This document shows, in pieces, positions 59,131 to 64,000 of a stretch of DNA of 64,000 nucleotides. The stretch covers positions 62,001-126,000 of the forward strand of contig MU867069.1 of assembly GCA_033725935.1 (NCBI GenBank), in the 5' to 3' direction. Made by a program: the position numbers and the translations under genes. Numbering within the stretch: the first letter of the stretch is position 1; every line of letters starts with the position of its first letter. The notes under the pieces were generated by a model. It was not told the origin of the DNA. It was given only the letters and a program-made list of their open reading frames with translations, and did not search any database. The stretch comes from Cladorrhinum sp. PSN259. Taxonomy: Eukaryota > Ascomycota > Sordariomycetes > Sordariales > Podosporaceae.

Positions 59131-59517
59131 TCAGGCAACTACCTCGTGATCCGAGTAGTCGCCGTCGTTCTCGTTGTCCTCAAAAACGGAAAGATATTCT
59201 GAGCCAAAGCTGCCATCGTCGTGGACCTTATGCTGAGGAGAAGCGGCGTTCTCCATGTCAAGCGACTCATTATCGTCCTTGGGGGCTGACGGAGAGGAAG
59301 ACGAGTCCCCCTCCCCCCTATGCAAACGGTATCGGAATCTGCTTGAAGAGGCATCAAAACGACTGTTTCCCAACCTAATACTGCAGTTGATGAAGCATGT
59401 TGGTGCTTGTCGCCTTCCACATTGTCGACCCGAGCTTGGCCGCCAAGGGCGGTTACCATCTGTTCCGACTTCCCTAGCGACCTTGCTGTCTTCGAAATTA
59501 AAACAGTAGCCGGGCAT
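59131..59517 (-). other. Acidic Ser/Asp-rich open frame upstream of the INO1 relic
   Basis: A 128-codon frame whose last 60 codons (SSSSPSAPKDDNESLDMENA, ..., DGSFGSEYLSVFEDNENDGD) have coding-like composition. The first half does not. The acidic end runs in frame to the TGA before the INO1 relic. It could be the 3' exon of a gene whose other exons are lost or distant. Family not recognised. Confidence 0.3.
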
Positions 59518-60329
59518 GAGATGTCAAGTTGGCGTCGCCAAATCTGGGTCTTGTACCCAGGACTTGGTGTTGCCACTGGTGTTCGTGCCGGACGCGGTGG
59601 GGTGTTTCGTGCCGGGCACGAGGCACGAGCCTGGGACCGCTAGGCCGTGGGGTGTCAACTCGTGCTCGCGTCTATTGACCTTGAATAGGATGATAATGTC
59701 AGTGACCATCGACGGTCGAAGCAAGCTAGGGAGGAATTTCGGGACTATTTAATTACCCGCAGGACCTTTTGTCGTTAATGTTTATGCTTGAGGCTGGTTC
59801 CTGTCCGAGATTCTCGGCTGGCTGCTAATGTTCCAGTTAATGATAGGCTGAGCTGCAGGTGAGTCGTCTTGCAGAAACAGAGTGACTTTTTTGATAGAAC
59901 AATGTAGATAAGGGAAGCGGACAAAATGGATGCGTAACTTGAGGAAAAGGAAGATTGAGCGCGAGCTTGGGATGGCATGAGGGACCGAAAAACAGACAGG
60001 GACCAGTGTGAAGAGCGTTAGGAAAGCACAAAGACTAACTAGGTAGGTACCTAGTGTGGGGAGCTGGAAGGGATCAGGCACACAAATTAGATACTCGTGG
60101 TTCTCCGAATACGTTGAATCAAATAGATATAATGCTCCACACACAGGGTGGCCTTGTCTATCTGCGATTGCTCGGAAACGCCCAAGAAAGAAGCCCGGAA
60201 GAAAGGACTTAAAAGAAGATCCGATTCACCCATGATATCGTAGGTTCATCTGAATCACACCTTGATTTGTGACTGTTATATTGGTACAAGACTGACGGGA
60301 ACTGGTACCCCGCTGGAAATTGAAAACCT
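59518..60329. other. Gene-poor gap
   Basis: No supported gene or repeat. Confidence 0.35.
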
Positions 60330-60860
60330 CAGTCGGAGTACTTGCTTAAAAGACTGAAATCCCCTATGTAATCCGCCTGCGGCTTTTGACCCTCCATGTC
60401 CAATCGATGCTTTGATTTAGGCTTCCCTTCCTTGATATGCATCTTCTCGAAAAAGACGTATGCGCCATAGTAAAAGGGTGACTTGGCACCTTCGTATGGC
60501 CCCTTTATTCGGCAATATCAACAGCTGTGAGAACACCCGGCACTGTTATCGTCTTCTTTGATGCTGCTTCTACTGCTGCTGTGGTTGCTGCCTCTGCTGA
60601 GGCAGCGGAAGTAGGAGCCGTCTTCTGCTTCTTGGGGGCCGGCAATGACTCCCGCCAAGTTCAGACTTTCTTAAGTAAGCCCACGAAGCGCGAAAAGCAG
60701 CAAAGTTGTTTCCCTTGATTGTGCCGTCGCAGCCGAGGAAGCCATTCAGTGACTTGGCACTGATAGCGATTTCCTTGGCAAAACCCGTCTTCGTCATTGC
60801 CCCCGAGTCGATGAACCGGTTGGCCTTTCGTCGGACCTGATCGCAGTTCTCAGTGGAGGC
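60330..60860 (-). pseudogene. DUF7726-family gene relic with frameshift and internal deletion
   Basis: On the minus strand NCDQVRRKANRFIDSGAM, TKTGFAKEIAISAKSLNGFL and AFRASWAYLRKSELGG match the first half of fungal DUF7726 proteins. At about 60643-60652 the frame changes to LPAPKKQKTAPTSAASAEAA, running to VLTAVDIAE and a TAA at 60505. Just after, in a third frame, KGPYEGAKSPFYYGAYVFFE and KMHIKEGKPKSKHRLDME match the end of the same family. The domain in between is missing, so a large deletion joins the two pieces. No start codon is visible upstream. It cannot encode a normal protein as read. Family function is unknown. Confidence 0.75.
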
Positions 60861-61909
60861 TAAGGTAACGAAAGGATACCAGGAAGATACCCCTGTGGTG
60901 GCGTTAGGTCTCAGTCATTTGGCAATCACAACGTTCTTGGCGGAGAGAAACTGCTTCAACGTCAACATGCATACATGCACCTGTAGTTGACATTGCAGCC
61001 TTACTGTTGATTAATGTCTAGGGATCCGGGCTCCGCCGACGACACCAATGTAGATATGATGTGATAGCTGCCGGGGAACGCCTCCTTGCAAGGCTATCGG
61101 CGATCACCTAAGATACGGGCAGTGGGAGCCGTAACTATACTAGGATCAGATGCTTCAATCCTGGTATCATCAGGACTCTGTGTAAGCCCCAAGACAAGCT
61201 GATGCCATTCCAAGTCTCCAACACGCCATCCCTTTCAGCCCTATAAGGTCAAGACCAGTTATCTAATCTCACACAAATCATTTGTCATAAGGATGGAAAT
61301 ATTCAATGAAATCTAGCATTTTCCTAAAAAGGAAGTCAACGGGGCCGGGAATCAGGAAAGTTGTCCAACTGTCCCAGTTGAATGGCGAGGCACAGCCCTG
61401 GGTGGCGGCCCGTCCCTGAAGCTAAATCAAGCATAATCCTTCAGAAATGAACGAGATGGCTGCATTAGTAAGATGACCCGGCAGGTAACTGATGCTTACA
61501 CATGCTCGCCGCATGCAAAGTACTACCACCCGCTGTCAGATTCGAAGAACTTCCCTACCCACCCAGGGAACATGAGCCCGCAAGGCTATTAGCGAGAATG
61601 GGAGAATGAGAATGAGAATATCATGGAAGGAAAAAGGGAGTCCTCTTGAGGAGAAAGATAAAAGAAGCAATGTTTCTGTCCACATTTGATTTACAGGTTC
61701 CCGGAGTGCAACTTCAACAGAGACCAAAAGTCGGACGAATCATCTCCATTTTAGCGGAATCCTGCAGGGGATCAAGGCCCCGACAACGTCGGCTCGCTAA
61801 CCGTATTTAGCGCTCCAGCAGGCCCCTTATCCCTGTGTTTTCAAATCGCACGTTCTGCCCGAGTCTTACCAATTAAATCTCCCGGCCAGCTAAACAGAAA
61901 CCACACGTC
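60861..61909. promoter_or_regulatory. Upstream region of the Zn2Cys6 regulator gene
   Basis: No gene is supported here; short ORFs (minus 61536-61727) lack motifs. The last 200 bp should contain the core promoter, but no canonical TATA box is obvious. Confidence 0.4.
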
Positions 61910-63238
61910 ATGCTTCGGAGAAGTCACAAGAAATCACGGGCCGGATGTCTCGAGTGTAAGCGTCGTCATGTAAAGGCAAGTCAGCATCCTCCTGTCATAC
62001 CTCAACGCAACAAATCACACTAAAGTAGCCCATATTGTCGGACTCTCTGACTCTCTGCACGTAGTGTGACGAGCAACGTCCCAAGTGTATCATTTGTACT
62101 CTGTCCGACAGAGACTGTAGCTATGGTCCTCCCAGCTCATCGCAATTTCCAAGTCCAGGTCAGGGCTCAACATCGACAGTCGGTGGTAGTCCTCCTTCTA
62201 ATCCCATTGGCGATGCCGCTCCGGTACCCGGGGTCCCTATTCCAGACTTGGGACAACCAAGCTCGCTCTATCAAGATGTCAACCTGGCCCACATGGAGCT
62301 GCTCATCCGCTTCAAGTTTGCCGACCATGCCCCAGAGCTCAACGCCGATATGCACGACTTTAGTTCGAGGCTCCTGTTCAAATGTGCTCTTGAAGCTCCC
62401 TATCTGATGCATCAGATGCTCGCCGTCTCAGCCCGTCACCTCGCTGTCTTGAAGCCTGACAGAGCAGACTTCTTCCACGACCATGCAATGCACCTACAGA
62501 CAAGGGCAGTCTCCATTTACAACGAAACCGCAGCCAAGGCCCAAATCAACACAAGCAACTGCTCCGCCCTGCTTTTGTTCTGCTCTCTCCTTGGTCGCCA
62601 TTTTCTTGCCGACATGCTTGCCAAGAGAGATGCGGGCTTTGACACATTTCTCGATCGCTATCTTCAGTTCCTATCTATCTCCCGCGGCCTCAAAGCGACT
62701 TCAATGTCTGCCTGGGAGCTACTTCTCGAGTCCGACATCCGACACCTTGTCCTGTGGGCACTTAACCTGTCTCAGTCAGTACCGCAAGGCAGTCATTGCA
62801 ATGATATACAACGCCTTGTTGCCGAGTCTCCGACCTTGGATCCGTCGTCGAAAGAAGCCTGTGCTAGGGCCATCGCGTACCTCCAAGTTGGATTCGACAG
62901 TATTCTGGGTGGCGATGTACGAAATCAAAGATACTTGATGATATTCATGTGGTATGCCTTCCTTTCAGTACCAGTAGTTCAAAGCCACTACTTACACATC
63001 ACACATTGTATTATACAGGCCAGCGTCAGTCCCCGAAGAGTTTACCGGTCTCCTTGAACGGCGACAACCGGAAGCAATTGCTATTATGGGCTACTGGGCT
63101 CTCTATCTTCATTGCAGCAAGGACGTGTGGCACGTTGGCGATTCAGGGGCATACCTCCTTAGGAGCATCGCGCAGTATCTCGGACCGGCTTGGCATCATT
63201 GGCTGTCATGGCCGTTGGCCATGCTTGCGAGCACATAA
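61910..63238 (+). CDS. Zn(II)2Cys6 fungal transcription factor
   Basis: Exons 61910-61975, 62065-62951 and 63019-63238 give 390 aa. The zinc cluster is CLECKRRHVKC ... CIIC ... C with spacing C-x2-C-x6-C-x6-C-x2-C-x6-C, as in Gal4-type regulators. A Ser/Pro-rich linker and a helical middle region follow (LLIRFKFADHAPEL, LALLLFCSLLG-like helices), ending WHHWLSWPLAMLAST. Intron 1 (61976-62064) falls between the second and third zinc-binding cysteine codons and begins GCAAGT, not GT. Intron 2 (62952-63018) is GTATGC...ATACAG. Family knowledge: binds CGG-containing sites, often as a dimer, controlling metabolism or secondary pathways. Target genes are unknown; no metabolic cluster is adjacent. 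Confidence 0.88.
61976..62064 (+). other. GC-AG intron in the zinc-cluster coding region
   Basis: Exon ends AAG, intron starts GCAAGT and ends GCACGTAG. Only this donor keeps the six residues KRRHVK between cysteines. A GT two codons upstream would remove V and K and give x4. Confidence 0.8.
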
Positions 63239-63619
63239 ATCTCGTCGACAACCGTCACATCAGACTTCTAGGTGGGCTAGCATGGTCGGACGATACAATG
63301 TGCCGGCAAAGATTGTATATTTGAAAATGGAAACGAGTTCAAAACAATAATCCACAACAAGCGAGTGTCGAGTGTCGAAGAGCAAAACTGGCCAAACAAA
63401 AACACGGCCAAATGAAATCAGACTGCCGCCGCCAACTCATAAACAGAGTGCCTCCCTTCCCAATCCTAGATGTATCCATCTGGTCTTCACAATTCACACC
63501 CTCCCAAGTTTGTAGACGAAGGTTGAGGGGAGGACCTTGGGGTAATATTAGCTGTGTTGTTCATGCCCAGTGTGAACTCGGGAGAGGACGAACCTGAGGA
63601 GTACCATGGCCTCGTTGAG
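63239..63619. other. 3' flanks between the regulator and the last small gene
   Basis: The two genes end toward each other. No gene seen. Confidence 0.45.
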
Positions 63620-63751
63620 TTACTTGGAGGATGGCTTCTTGTTGCTACCAGCCGAGGTGCCAGCGCCGGAAGAGTCATCCGTGGAAACATCATTGGGACC
63701 CTTCTTCGCGAGCAGGGACTTGGCTTGGACGTTGTTGTACTTGGCTGCCAT
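63620..63751 (-). CDS. Small 43-aa protein, unrecognised
   Basis: A complete short frame, MAAKYNNVQAKSLLAKKG continuing to SAGSNKKPSSK, with third codon positions almost all G or C, the pattern of a highly expressed fungal gene. A TATA box (63883-63889) sits about 130 bp upstream, and the predicted 5' leader is rich in CAA and CT. The protein is small, basic at both ends and Ser/Gly-rich in the middle, without membrane or signal segments. A longer minus frame (63487-63960) covers the same bases in another register and has poor composition. Possibly a stress- or conidiation-type peptide, but that is inference. Confidence 0.6.
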   Translation of the reverse strand: MAAKYNNVQAKSLLAKKGPNDVSTDDSSGAGTSAGSNKKPSSK

Positions 63752-63882
63752 TTTGGGCTTTGATGTTGATGTTGAGCGTTGGTTGAGTGATTTGAAAGTT
63801 TGGATGAGCGAAGTGCTTGGTTTGTGTCCGAGTGTGTGTCTAATGAAGAAGAGACAGCAGTTTCGTTGGAAAGGTATGCTGC

Positions 63883-63889
63883 TTTTATA
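63883..63889 (-). promoter_or_regulatory. TATA box of the 43-aa gene
   Basis: TATAAAA on the minus strand. A start site about 30 nt downstream would leave a leader of about 100 nt. Confidence 0.6.
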
Positions 63890-64000
63890 GACGATCGATC
63901 CCCAAGAAATGTCCCTTTCTCCTTTTGGTCATCTTTGAATCCCCTCGGCTGACCAGACATCTGCCGTACTTACTAGACTACCTGCTCAATCCCCCACGCT

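Noticed and set aside
61970..61975. GT donor in CAT|GTAAAG for the regulator's first intron
   Set aside because: Using it removes Val and Lys and changes the zinc-cluster spacing from x6 to x4.
63487..63960. 157-codon minus ORF
   Set aside because: Same strand as the 43-aa gene but in another register, with poor codon composition and no motif; it covers the TATA box and leader.
1..64000. CRISPR array, complete transposon, secondary-metabolite core enzyme
   Set aside because: No regularly spaced repeats, no transposase or reverse transcriptase motif, and no polyketide or peptide synthetase motif were seen in any frame.

Overview
The window looks like nuclear DNA of a filamentous ascomycete, most likely a Sordariomycete. 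This class assignment is inferred from gene style, not from a search. Protein genes have few, short (about 50-120 bp) GT-AG introns with CTAAC/CTGAC-type branch sites. Leaders are CT- or CA-rich, and intergenic gaps are 0.3-6 kb. Conserved proteins are of typical fungal length, and there are no operons. All exon structures were read by hand from reading frame, splice signals and known family sequence; none is backed by transcripts.

From 1 to 52.4 kb the window is an ordinary housekeeping segment. In order it holds: the 5' part of a DUF1640/FMP32-type mitochondrial protein (minus); NOP2 rRNA m5C methyltransferase (minus), divergent from the clathrin heavy chain (plus); an unrecognised 240-aa ORF and a small fragment; tRNA-Gly(GCC); a cysteine-rich zinc-binding-like protein; cullin-3; UTP20; a DRN1/CWF19L1 (CwfJ) protein; a CDC25/MIH1 phosphatase; POL5; proteasome alpha-7 (PRE10); two small Cys-containing genes; a Q-rich hypothetical protein; and two convergent J-domain genes, the second of which is ERJ5. 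Three of these, NOP2, UTP20 and POL5, serve ribosome biogenesis. CUL3 and PRE10 belong to ubiquitin-proteasome turnover, and the clathrin heavy chain and ERJ5 to the secretory/endomembrane system.

From 52.4 to 61.9 kb the character changes. This stretch is gene-poor and carries broken pieces of genes. The clearest are an N-terminal relic resembling inositol-3-phosphate synthase (INO1) with a frameshift, and a DUF7726-type gene with a frameshift and a large internal deletion. Several short ORFs, one with a membrane segment, have good splice signals but no recognised family. The right edge (61.9-63.9 kb) returns to intact genes: a Zn(II)2Cys6 transcription factor whose zinc-cluster codons are interrupted by a GC-AG intron, and a 43-codon gene with a clear TATA box.

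I see no CRISPR array, no complete transposon, no secondary-metabolite core enzyme and no viral gene. The most unusual features are the relic zone, the GC-AG intron, an intron that splits the codon of the cullin neddylation lysine, a proteasome gene whose first coding exon is only the ATG, and the pair of small FCxxCL-motif genes.
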